A stretch of DNA of 14,073 nucleotides from an uncultured Prevotella sp. (GTDB taxonomy: Bacteria; Bacteroidota; Bacteroidia; Bacteroidales; Bacteroidaceae), in NCBI GenBank assembly GCA_900553965.1, contig USFX01000051.1, positions 1 through 14,073 on the forward strand, in the 5' to 3' direction. Shown in pieces: positions 1 to 7,300 of the stretch. Position 1 is the stretch's first letter; each line of letters begins with the position of its first letter. The notes below the pieces were generated by a model that searched no databases, was not told where the DNA came from, and was given only the letters and a program-made list of their open reading frames with translations. A program made the translations under genes and the position numbers.

Positions 1-21
1 CCGGGACTTGCCCCCCAATGC

Positions 22-55
22 AAAGCAGGCCGGAGTGTACACTCCGGCCTGCTTT
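22..55 (-). terminator. Perfect palindromic terminator hairpin after the zinc-ribbon gene
   Basis: Positions 22-38 and 39-55 are exact reverse complements, giving a 17-bp stem that begins AAAGCAGG and ends CCTGCTTT. It lies 18 bp past the stop codon of the minus-strand gene that ends at 74. The stem's own A/T ends supply a short T run in either direction, so it could stop transcription from both sides. The T run on the minus-strand exit is short, so efficiency is uncertain. Confidence 0.75.
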
Positions 56-73
56 CTTAATTTTTCCACAGGG

Positions 74-835
74 CTATTCCAGCCCCTCTTCGGGATCGGC
101 CACAAGGATACGTCCGCAATATTCGCAGACGATAAGTTTCTTGCCCTGGCGAATCTCCACCTGGCGCTGCGGGGGAATCCGGTTGAAGCAACCGCCGCAG
201 GCATCGCGCTTCACGGTCACGACCGCCAGCCCGTTGCGCACATTGCTGCGGATGCGGCCATAGGCCGACAACAGGCGCTCGTCGATCTTGGCCTTGACCC
301 GGTCGGCCTGTACTTCGTACTCTGCGACCTGGGGTGCGGTTTCGGCTTCGATCCCTTCCAGTTCGTTCTTCTTGGCAGCCAGGTCGGCGGCACGGCCTTC
401 CGCTACGGCTTCGGCCTCCTCCAGCTGGAGTTTCTTGGCTTTCACACCGGCGGCGTACTCCTTGAGGCGCTTCTCGGCCAGTTCGATCTCCAGTTCCTGG
501 TACTCGATCTCCTTGGTAATGGCATCGAACTCGCGGTTGTTGCGCACGTTGTTCTGCTGCTCCTTGTAATTGCCGATGAGAATCTTGGCCTGGTCGACCT
601 CGCGCTTGCGCTGCTTGGTGAGCGTGTTCAGCTCCTCGATTTCGGCATTGATGTTGTCGATCCGGGTTTTCAGGCCGGTCATCTCGTCTTCGAGATCCTG
701 AACCTCGAGAGGCAGTTCACCTTTCACCTTGTTGATTTCGTCGATCTTGCTGTCGATCTTCTGCAATTCATAGAGTGCGATGATCTTCTCCTGCATCGAA
801 TAGTCAACGTCGGCAGTTTTCTTCTGTGTTGCCAT
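74..835 (-). CDS. C4-type zinc-ribbon protein with long coiled coil (DUF164/PF02591-like)
   Basis: This 253-residue protein has two parts. Residues about 15-185 are almost wholly charged heptad-like sequence rich in Glu, Lys, Leu and Ala, predicted to form a long antiparallel coiled coil. The C-terminal domain holds four cysteines as C213-x2-C216 and C237-x2-C240, a zinc ribbon. This architecture matches the conserved bacterial DUF164/C4 zinc-ribbon family; some members have been linked to nucleic-acid binding or secretion chaperoning, but the job in Bacteroidales is not settled. There is no signal peptide, so it should be cytoplasmic. The ATG at 833-835 lies 24 bp downstream of the Nif3 gene on the same strand, which suggests one operon. 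A perfect hairpin follows the TAG stop. Codon third positions are strongly G/C, unlike genes right of 1,832. Confidence 0.88.
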   Translation of the reverse strand: MATQKKTADVDYSMQEKIIALYELQKIDSKIDEINKVKGELPLEVQDLEDEMTGLKTRIDNINAEIEELNTLTKQRKREVDQAKILIGNYKEQQNNVRNNREFDAITKEIEYQELEIELAEKRLKEYAAGVKAKKLQLEEAEAVAEGRAADLAAKKNELEGIEAETAPQVAEYEVQADRVKAKIDERLLSAYGRIRSNVRNGLAVVTVKRDACGGCFNRIPPQRQVEIRQGKKLIVCEYCGRILVADPEEGLE

Positions 836-859
836 ATAATGTACTTGTATAGTTTAGAC

Positions 860-1645
860 TTAAACCAAATAGTTCACCGGATTGCGAGAGCTTTCACTCT
901 TGCGAACCGCAAAGGTAATCAAATTTTTCGACAAAATATCAAATAAAATCTGAATTGCGCAATATTCGCTTTCAAAATGGCCTATATCCGCTACGGTGAG
1001 AGCTTTATCCGGCGTCATGAAGTCGTTGTACTTCATATCCGCCGTGACGTATATGTCAGCCCCGGCACGGCGCGCGTCGCCGATCATCGAAGCCCCCGCA
1101 CCGGTGCAGACCGCCACGCGCCGCACCTCGGGCGAAGCGATGTCGCTGTGGCGCACGACCCGAACGCCCAGCACGCGCTGCATGCGGCGCATGAACTCCA
1201 CCGTAGCCATCGGCTCGGGCAGCTCGCCCACCACGCCGAACCCGACCTTTTCGTCCGCCTGCGCGGGTTGGAGCACGCGCAAGTCCCCCACGCCCAGCAT
1301 CTCGGCCAGCCGCCAGCTCATCCCCCCGGGGGCGCTGTCCAGGTTGGTGTGGCACGCATAGAGCGCAATGCCGCCGCGGATAGCCCGTTCGACGCAGCGC
1401 TGCACCTGGTCTGCCGAATTGAAGCGCTTGAGCGCATGGAAAACGATCGGATGGTGCGTGATGACCATGTCGCACCCTTCGCGTTCGGCCTCGGCCATCA
1501 CTTCGTCCGTGACGTCCACGGCCAGCAGCGCCCTGTGCACCTCGTCGTCCGGGCGCCCCACGATCAAGCCTGCGTTGTCGTACGATTCCTGCCATGCGAG
1601 CGGTGCGAAACGCTCGATGACATCGGTCACTTCCCTGATTAGCAT
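860..1645 (-). CDS. Nif3-like dinuclear metal-center protein (YbgI/YqfO family)
   Basis: This 261-residue protein has the Nif3/DUF34 signature. A THHP motif carries H64 and H65, HTNLDSAPGG carries D103, and the C-terminal GHFESE carries H223 and E227. These are the residues that bind the two-metal centre in solved family members. It is the short form, without the PII-like insertion seen in some homologues. The biochemical role is unresolved; GTP cyclohydrolase 1 type 2 is a legacy name and hydrolase-like activity has been proposed. The start is the ATG at 1643-1645: an AGGA lies five bases upstream and the protein begins MLIREVTDVIE, as homologues do. A longer in-frame start exists near 1,714, but the added stretch is low complexity (Pro/Arg/Gly). 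It is probably co-transcribed with the zinc-ribbon gene that follows. Confidence 0.92.
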   Translation of the reverse strand: MLIREVTDVIERFAPLAWQESYDNAGLIVGRPDDEVHRALLAVDVTDEVMAEAEREGCDMVITHHPIVFHALKRFNSADQVQRCVERAIRGGIALYACHTNLDSAPGGMSWRLAEMLGVGDLRVLQPAQADEKVGFGVVGELPEPMATVEFMRRMQRVLGVRVVRHSDIASPEVRRVAVCTGAGASMIGDARRAGADIYVTADMKYNDFMTPDKALTVADIGHFESEYCAIQILFDILSKNLITFAVRKSESSRNPVNYLV

Positions 1646-1771
1646 AGTATCCTGATTTGTCTGGTTATCATTTTTTCTGCCCCGGCGGGGCCATCCGCCC
1701 TGCGGCCGCGGCACTGCGCTTTCCGCCTTGCAGCGCAGCCTTCCCCAAGGGGTGCGGCGCCCGTTGCGCCC

Positions 1772-1825
1772 CTAAAAGAGCGACTGTTCGTAAAAGGCGC
1801 CGGGCCGTGCGGCCGACTGGTTGGT
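1772..1825 (-). CDS. Possible C-terminal tail of a minus-strand gene cut at the join
   Basis: On the minus strand, about 18 codons end at a TAG at 1772-1774. They encode ...AARPGAFYEQSLF, which reads like a natural protein end and uses the same G/C-rich third positions as the Nif3 gene. The frame stays open further right, but from about 1,826 onward it lies antisense to recognisable tex sequence, so only the tail left of the join would be real. The spacing (about 125 bp before the Nif3 start) fits an upstream neighbour in that operon. The tail is too short to identify; it could also be chance. Confidence 0.25.
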   Translation of the reverse strand, partial: TNQSAARPGAFYEQSLF

Positions 1826-1832
1826 GAAGCCG
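1815..1832. other. Sequence join between two unlike genomic blocks
   Basis: Left of here everything reads on the minus strand with G/C-rich codons. Right of here a plus-strand tex frame begins abruptly in mid-protein at about EAVADGYKRLLKPSIETE. The translated frame left of 1,826 (for example RLFVKGAGPCGRLVG) does not resemble Tex. I see no inverted repeats, target duplication or transposase at the point. The exact base cannot be fixed by eye. Confidence 0.65.
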
Positions 1833-3190
1833 TGGCCGACGGTTATAAACGCCTTCTGAAACCATCCATTGAGACCGAATTTGCCGCTCTGAGCAAAGAG
1901 AAAGCCGACGACGAGGCTATAAATGTCTTCACCGAGAACCTGCGTCAGCTCCTTTTGTCCGCACCACTCGGTCAGAAGCGTGTGATGGGCGTCGATCCCG
2001 GATTCCGTACCGGATGCAAGGTCGTATGTCTTGATGCCCAAGGCAATCTCCTTCATCATGAAGCGATATTTCCCAATCCGCCTGTTTCCAAACAGGTTCA
2101 GGCAGAGACGCAGGTCCGGGAAATGCTTTCCCGATATGCCATCGAGGCCATTGCTATCGGCAACGGAACGGCAAGCCGTGAGACAAAGGACTTCATAGAC
2201 AGGATTGTCAAGGCCGGTGCCGTCGGACAGAACCCGAATGAAAAACCGGTCAAGGTATTCGTTGTCAGCGAAGACGGAGCCTCGGTCTATTCCGCTTCAA
2301 AGGTCGCCCGCGGCGAATTTCCGGACAAGGACGTGACCGTGCGCGGTGCCGTGTCGATAGGCCGCCGTCTGATGGACCCGTTGGCCGAACTGGTCAAGAT
2401 TGATCCGAAGAGCATCGGGGTAGGGCAATATCAGCATGACGTGGACCAGACGAAGCTCAAGAAGAGCCTTGACCAGACAGTGGAAAGATGCGTCAACACC
2501 GTGGGCGTCAACCTCAACACGGCGAGCCAGCATCTGCTCACATACGTCAGCGGACTTGGACCGACGCTGGCGAAGAACATCGTGGAGTACCGCCGCGAGC
2601 ACGGAGCATTCACGAGTCGTGCTCAACTGAAGAAAGTCCCGCGCCTCGGACCGTCCGCCTTTGAGCAGTGTGCCGGCTTCCTCCGCATACCGGACGCCAA
2701 GAATCCGCTCGACAACAGTGCCGTCCATCCCGAAAGCTACAAAATCGTGGAGCAGATGGCAAAGGACAACGGATGCAGCGTCACGGAACTCATCCGTTCC
2801 GAGACCAAGCGCAAGGCCGTGAACATCCACCGCTATATAACACCGGAAGTCGGATTGCCGACCCTGAAGGACATCATGGCCGAACTGGAGAAACCCGGGC
2901 GCGACCCGCGTGAACATATTGAGGAATTTGAGTTTGCCGCCAACATAACGTCCATAGACCATCTTTCCGAGGGCATGATACTCCCCGGCATCGTCACCAA
3001 CATAACCAATTTCGGCGCATTTGTCGACATTGGTGTCCATAACGACGGTCTCGTCCATATCTCACAGATGGCCGACCGCTATGTCTCAGACCCTACGCAG
3101 GTAGTCCATCTCCATCAGCACGTGAAAGTGCGCGTGGCGGAGATAGACCGCAAGCGCAACCGCATATCCCTGTCCATGCGCGGTCTGTAA
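1832..3190 (+). CDS. tex: Tex family RNA-binding transcription accessory protein, 5'-truncated
   Basis: Tex is a conserved cytoplasmic nucleic-acid-binding protein related to eukaryotic Spt6. Seen here in order are a YqgF/RuvC-like domain (about residues 52-175, beginning VMGVDPGFRTG), tandem helix-hairpin-helix motifs (about 232-290, with SGLGPTLAKNIV and VPRLGPSAFEQ), and a C-terminal S1 domain (about 380-450, with GIVTNITNFGAFVDIG and ending NRISLSMRGL). Full Tex proteins run to roughly 710-780 residues; only 452 are present, so about 260-300 N-terminal residues, including the N-terminal helical domains, are missing. The GTG at 1832 is only the first usable codon after the join; Tex similarity starts within a few codons of it, so it is unlikely to be the native start. 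If the join is an assembly artefact, the native gene is probably intact. Confidence 0.88.
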   Translation: MADGYKRLLKPSIETEFAALSKEKADDEAINVFTENLRQLLLSAPLGQKRVMGVDPGFRTGCKVVCLDAQGNLLHHEAIFPNPPVSKQVQAETQVREMLSRYAIEAIAIGNGTASRETKDFIDRIVKAGAVGQNPNEKPVKVFVVSEDGASVYSASKVARGEFPDKDVTVRGAVSIGRRLMDPLAELVKIDPKSIGVGQYQHDVDQTKLKKSLDQTVERCVNTVGVNLNTASQHLLTYVSGLGPTLAKNIVEYRREHGAFTSRAQLKKVPRLGPSAFEQCAGFLRIPDAKNPLDNSAVHPESYKIVEQMAKDNGCSVTELIRSETKRKAVNIHRYITPEVGLPTLKDIMAELEKPGRDPREHIEEFEFAANITSIDHLSEGMILPGIVTNITNFGAFVDIGVHNDGLVHISQMADRYVSDPTQVVHLHQHVKVRVAEIDRKRNRISLSMRGL

Positions 3191-3272
3191 CATTTTTTTT
3201 TGATGGCGGTTAAACCAAAGAGCGTTATTTTAATCCAACATATACATTAAGTATATATTAAACCTGATAAAA

Positions 3273-3722
3273 ATGAAAATTATGAGACGATTGACATTTA
3301 TTCTTGCGTGCCTGCTGACCTTGTGCGCAACGATAGCCTGTGCCGATAATGAGAAGCCCATTGCGGTCAGTCAGCTGCCTGCAAATGCGCAGCAGTTCAT
3401 TACTCAGCATTTTGCCGGCCGTAAGGTGGCACTTGCGAAGGTTGAAAACGAGATTGTGTCGAAAAGCTATGAAGTGATGTTCGCAGACGGGAGCCATGTC
3501 GATTTCGACGGCAAAGGAAACTGGACTGAAGTCGACTGTCGCCAGACCGGCGTCCCGGCAGCTGTCATCCCGGCTCAGATCATGGATTACGTCAAGGCAA
3601 ACTATCCTGATGTGACGGTGATGAAAATCGAAAGAGACCGCCGTGAATACGAAGTGAAGCTTTCAAACCGCATCGAACTGAAGTTTGACAAGAAGTTCAG
3701 GTTGATAGACATCGACATGTGA
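3273..3722 (+). CDS. Exported PepSY-like protein (DUF2874-type)
   Basis: This 149-residue protein begins with a clear export signal: MKIMRR, a hydrophobic stretch to about residue 22, then TIACADN. Cleavage could follow ACA (signal peptidase I), or C23 could be lipidated, since an I-A-C box is loosely present. The mature part holds two similar units (about 28-89 and 94-148). Each has a helix (LPANAQQFITQHF; IPAQIMDYVKANY) followed by strands ending in F-D/K-F and L-I-D-like sequence, the PepSY-like pattern common in Bacteroidales periplasmic proteins. The family is thought to inhibit proteases or act as a periplasmic sensor or accessory; no specific role can be assigned. It sits alone, 82 bp after tex, and is followed by a strong terminator. 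Confidence 0.8.
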   Translation: MKIMRRLTFILACLLTLCATIACADNEKPIAVSQLPANAQQFITQHFAGRKVALAKVENEIVSKSYEVMFADGSHVDFDGKGNWTEVDCRQTGVPAAVIPAQIMDYVKANYPDVTVMKIERDRREYEVKLSNRIELKFDKKFRLIDIDM

Positions 3723-3753
3723 TTATCCTGCCGTCACAGCACGTCAGACATAT

Positions 3754-3802
3754 ACGACGGGCCCGCCAATATCTTATTTGTATGGCGGGCCCGTCGTGTT
3801 TT
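3754..3802 (+). terminator. Intrinsic terminator of the PepSY-like gene
   Basis: A perfect 15-bp stem pairs 3754-3768 with 3783-3797 around a 14-nt AT-rich loop, followed by GTTTTC. It starts 31 bp after the stop codon at 3722. The stem is G/C-rich (GACGGGCCCGCC), as expected for a rho-independent terminator. Confidence 0.85.
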
Positions 3803-3857
3803 CATGTCATCAGAACAGCTTTTGCTGTCAGGATGGATTACCAAATTTAACATTTGA

Positions 3858-3926
3858 CTTTCTCCGAAAAAGAGCGGAAAAATGCTGAAATGTTGACATT
3901 TTGGCGCTATTTTTCGCTTTCGGAAA
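3858..3926. repeat. Long imperfect inverted repeat centred at about 3,894
   Basis: The centre is AAATGT-TG-ACATTT (3888-3901). Pairing continues outward imperfectly, with GAGCG (3872-3876) against CGCTT (3915-3919) and CCG (3864-3866) against CGG (3921-3923), plus several G-T wobbles and bulges. It lies directly left of the larger structured element. It could be part of the same repeat unit or a folded RNA; I cannot tell which strand, if any, is transcribed. Confidence 0.45.
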
Positions 3927-3928
3927 TC

Positions 3929-4063
3929 TTCCGGCTGACCAATAAGGGCCTCCCGGGGGTGCGAAAAGGCCGCCGTCGCACGACAACGGCGTGCCCGTTG
4001 CGATGCAACGAGCGCCCCGTTGCGACCCCGGGAGGCCCTTACGACAAAAGCTCAGAACCGGAA
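3929..4063. repeat. Multi-branched palindromic element (REP/MITE-like or structured RNA)
   Basis: The core is a perfect 16-bp stem pairing 3943-3958 with 4026-4041 (TAAGGGCCTCCCGGGG and its complement). Outside it TTCCGG (3929-3934) pairs with CCGGAA (4058-4063) and CTGA (3935-3938) with TCAG (4052-4055). Inside the stem there are at least two further hairpins: GTGCGA (3959-3964) with TCGCAC (3976-3981), and CGTTGC (3996-4001) with GCAACG (4005-4010), the latter enclosed by GGCG/CGCC. The motif GTTGCGA occurs twice inside. The element is far more GC-rich than its surroundings and sits in a gene-free stretch of about 600 bp between 3,802 and 4,398. I recognise no named RNA family. Confidence 0.65.
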
Positions 4064-4333
4064 TTATTGCACACTTCGGTATTAATCGTCATAACATCAA
4101 GTACATCAACTAATTAAAATTGCACACGATTTTTGACTGTTTTTTCGTTCTTTGATGCTTTATCTCACGAAATCGGGAAAATCAGAAAGGCGTTTGTACG
4201 TTTAATTCTGAGTTTTTAACATTTCCTGAGCGTACTTGTCCCATCCCTCAGATGGCCTCTTCGGTCGGCGACAGACCGCGGAAATTGCAGGAGCAATGCC
4301 ATCACGTGGATTTATTAAAAATAATTATTTATT
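4064..4333. other. AT-rich gene-free stretch upstream of ileS
   Basis: I find no gene here. It contains two copies of ATTGCACAC (4066-4074 and 4119-4127) and several weak pairings, including ATTTCC near 4,221 with GGAAAT near 4,280. The ileS promoter lies just downstream, so this stretch is probably upstream of the ileS transcript rather than its leader. Confidence 0.4.
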
Positions 4334-4363
4334 TTGCGGGCTAAAAAAAAAGCACTATCTTTG
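4334..4363 (+). promoter_or_regulatory. Bacteroidetes-type sigma-ABfr promoter for ileS
   Basis: TTG at 4334-4336 and TATCTTTG at 4356-4363 are separated by 19 bp, matching the Bacteroidetes -33/-7 consensus (TTTG and TAnnTTTG). A run of nine A's lies in the spacer. Transcription should start near 4,370, leaving a leader of about 30 nt before the ileS ATG at 4399, too short for a T-box riboswitch. Confidence 0.8.
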
Positions 4364-4398
4364 CGCCCTATATAAAAATAAAGAAAACAAAATCAGAT

Positions 4399-7300
4399 AT
4401 GGCTAAGAAATTTGCCGAATATAATGGCTTGGACCTGACTCAGGTAAACAATGATATTCTTGAGGCGTGGAATAAAGATAAGGTGTTTGACAAATCAATA
4501 GACGAGCGTAAAGGCTGTCCTCAGTTCGTATTCTTTGAGGGACCTCCATCTGCTAACGGCCACCCAGGTATTCACCACGTATTGGCCCGTTCAATAAAGG
4601 ACACTTTCAACAGATATAAGACCATGAAGGGTTTTCAGGTGCGCCGTAAGGCCGGCTGGGACACCCACGGACTGCCCGTCGAGCTGGGCGTTGAGAAAGA
4701 GCTCGGCATAACCAAGGCTGACATTGACAATAAGGAGTCGGACAAGTATATCTCCGTAGGCGATTATAACCACAAGTGCCGCGAGAACGTCATGAAGTTC
4801 ACGGCCGAATGGCGCAAGCTAACGGAGCAGATGGGCTATTTCGTAGACCTTGACCATCCTTATATCACATACGACAATAAATATATCGAGACCCTTTGGT
4901 GGTTGCTCAAGCAGCTTTACAACAAAGGATTGCTCTATAAGGGCTATACCATCCAGCCTTATTCTCCCGCCGCCGGTACGGGCCTTAGCTCCCATGAGCT
5001 CAACCAGCCCGGATGCTACCGCGACGTGAAGGACACTACGGCTACGGCCCTGTTCAAGATAACCGAACCGAAAGCGGAATGGACGGAGTGGGGAACGCCG
5101 TATTTTGCAGCGTGGACAACCACCCCGTGGACACTGCCTTCGAACACAGCTTTGTGTGTCGGCCCCGGCATCAAGTATGTGGCTGTACAGACATACAATA
5201 CGTATAATGACGAACCAATAACCGTCATAATGGCCGAAGCACGTCTCGGCGCATATCTGAAACCGGAGGGAGCCGAGTTGCCGATGGACGGATATAAGCA
5301 TGGTGACAAAGTCGTCCCTTACCGAATCGTGGGAGCATATCTCGGTTCGGAACTCGTTGGAATACGCTATACACAGCTGATGCCGTGGGTGAAGCCGTGC
5401 ATGAAACTTGACGAGAACTCTCCCGCATACGTGAAGGAATATGCTGAAGCTCATCCCGACAAGGTCTTCGACGGAGAGAATGGCAAGGACCGCTTCGTCG
5501 AACTGAGCGAAAACGCCTTCCGCGTAATCCCCGGTGACTATGTCACGACGGAAGACGGTACTGGTATCGTACATATCGCACCGACATTCGGTGCCGACGA
5601 TGCCAAGGTCGCCACTGCGGCTCAGATTCCTTCGCTCTTCCTTATAAACAAGAAAGGAGAAACGCGTCCGATGGTCGATCTCGAAGGAAAATATTATGTG
5701 CTGGACGAGCTGGACGCCAATTTCATGGCGGCATGTGTAGACACAGCTGCATACGGCCATCATGCCGGCGATTTCGTGAAGAACGCATATAAGCCGGAGT
5801 TCACTGTCAACGGAAAGTATGATGAAAAGGCTGCAAGCAAGGCAGAGGACCTCAACATCATCATCTGTATGGAGATGAAGCAGGAGGGAACGGCGCTGAA
5901 GATAGAGAAGCATACACATAACTATCCTCACTGCTGGCGTACGGACAAGCCCGTGCTCTATTATCCTCTGGACAGCTGGTTCATACGTTCTACGGCCAAG
6001 AAGGAGCGCATGGTGGAACTGAACAAGACCATCAACTGGCAGCCGGAGTCAACCGGTACGGGACGTTTCGGCAATTGGCTGGAGAACCTGAACGACTGGA
6101 ACCTCTCGCGCTCGCGTTTCTGGGGAACACCTCTGCCGATATGGCGTGACGGTGACGGCGGCGAAATCTGCATTGGCAGCTTGCAGGAACTCTACGATGA
6201 GATAGAGAAGTCTGTAGCCGCCGGCGTTATGAAGTCAAATCCGCTGAAGGACAAGGGATTTGCGCCCGGTGATTATTCGGAAGAGAATTACAACAGGATA
6301 GACCTCCACCGTCCGTACGTTGACGACATCGTGCTCGTGAGCGAAAGTGGAAAACCGATGAAGCGTGAGAGCGACCTCATTGACGTTTGGTTTGATTCCG
6401 GTTCCATGCCGTATGCGCAGATTCACTATCCGTTTGAGAACAAGGGGGCCATTGACGACCGCAAGGCCTTCCCGGCCGACTTCATCAATGAGGGAGTGGA
6501 CCAGACGCGCGGTTGGTTCTTCACGCTCCATGCCATAGCAACGATGGTGTTTGACAGCGTGGCTTTCAAGAACGTCATCTCAACCGGACTTGTCCTCGAC
6601 TCAAAGGGCAACAAGATGAGCAAGCACGTCGGCAACGTTGTCAATCCGTTTGACATGATGGACAAATATGGTGCTGACCCTGTGCGCTTCTACATGATGA
6701 CCAACTCGGAGCCCTGGGACAACCTCAAGTTCGACCCGGATGGAGTGGACGAAGTGCGCCGCAAGTTCTTCGGCACATTATATAATACGTATTCATTCTT
6801 CAGCCTCTATGCCAACGTCGATGGCTTCGACTATTCACAGCCCGAAGTACCCATTGCAGAGCGTTCGGAGATTGACCGTTGGATTCTGTCCGTACTCCAC
6901 ACGCTGATAAAGGGCGTCGACAAGGAGTTGGCCGGATATGACCCGACACGTGCCGGACGACTGATTGAGTCGTTTGTCAATGACGATCTTTCCAACTGGT
7001 ATGTGCGTCTGAACCGCAAACGCTTCTGGGGCAAGGAAATGGATAAGGACAAACAGTCGGCATATCAGACTCTGTACACGTGTCTGGAGACCGTTGCCAA
7101 ACTGCTGGCTCCGTTCTCTCCGTTCTACGCAGACCGTCTCTATCTTGACCTGACAGCCGTGACGGGCCGTGACAACGTATGCTCTGTCCATCTGGCCAAG
7201 TTCCCCGAAGCCGATGAATCCTTCATCGACAAGGATCTGGAAATCCGCATGGGCATGGCTCAGAAGATAACGTCAATGGTTCTCGCCCTGCGCCGCAAGG

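Noticed and set aside
910..942. Minus-strand TACCTTTG that could be a promoter for the zinc-ribbon gene
   Set aside because: It falls inside the 3' end of the Nif3 coding frame (ITFAVR), and candidate TTG boxes are 14 or 22 bp away rather than 19-20. It is possible but weak.
8..946. Plus-strand open frame of 312 codons over the zinc-ribbon gene
   Set aside because: It is antisense to a protein with clear zinc-ribbon cysteines and a coiled coil; the Leu/Val/Phe-rich translation is the mirror of a Glu/Lys/Leu coiled coil.
1668..1865. Minus-strand open frame of 65 codons before the Nif3 gene
   Set aside because: It crosses the join, is Arg/Pro/Ala-rich low complexity, and overlaps a better candidate tail in another frame.
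3240..3256. Small palindrome ATATAC-ATTAA-GTATAT ahead of the PepSY-like gene
   Set aside because: A six-pair AT-only stem in AT-rich DNA; it could be an operator, but nothing supports that.
3854..4117. Open frame of 87 codons across the structured region
   Set aside because: It reads straight through both hairpin elements, is rich in Arg, Thr and Pro because of the palindromes, and has no start context or recognisable domain.
4066..4127. Two ATTGCACAC copies as a repeat or operator
   Set aside because: Only two 9-base copies 53 bp apart in AT-rich DNA, without symmetry; no evidence of function or of a CRISPR-like array.
4199..4398. Possible T-box or other riboswitch upstream of ileS
   Set aside because: The promoter at 4334-4363 leaves a leader of about 30 nt, and no T-box sequence or anti-terminator pair is visible.
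4819..5931. Long antisense open frame of 370 codons inside ileS
   Set aside because: It is the shadow of ileS codon usage on the opposite strand; the translation has no domain and ileS is certain.
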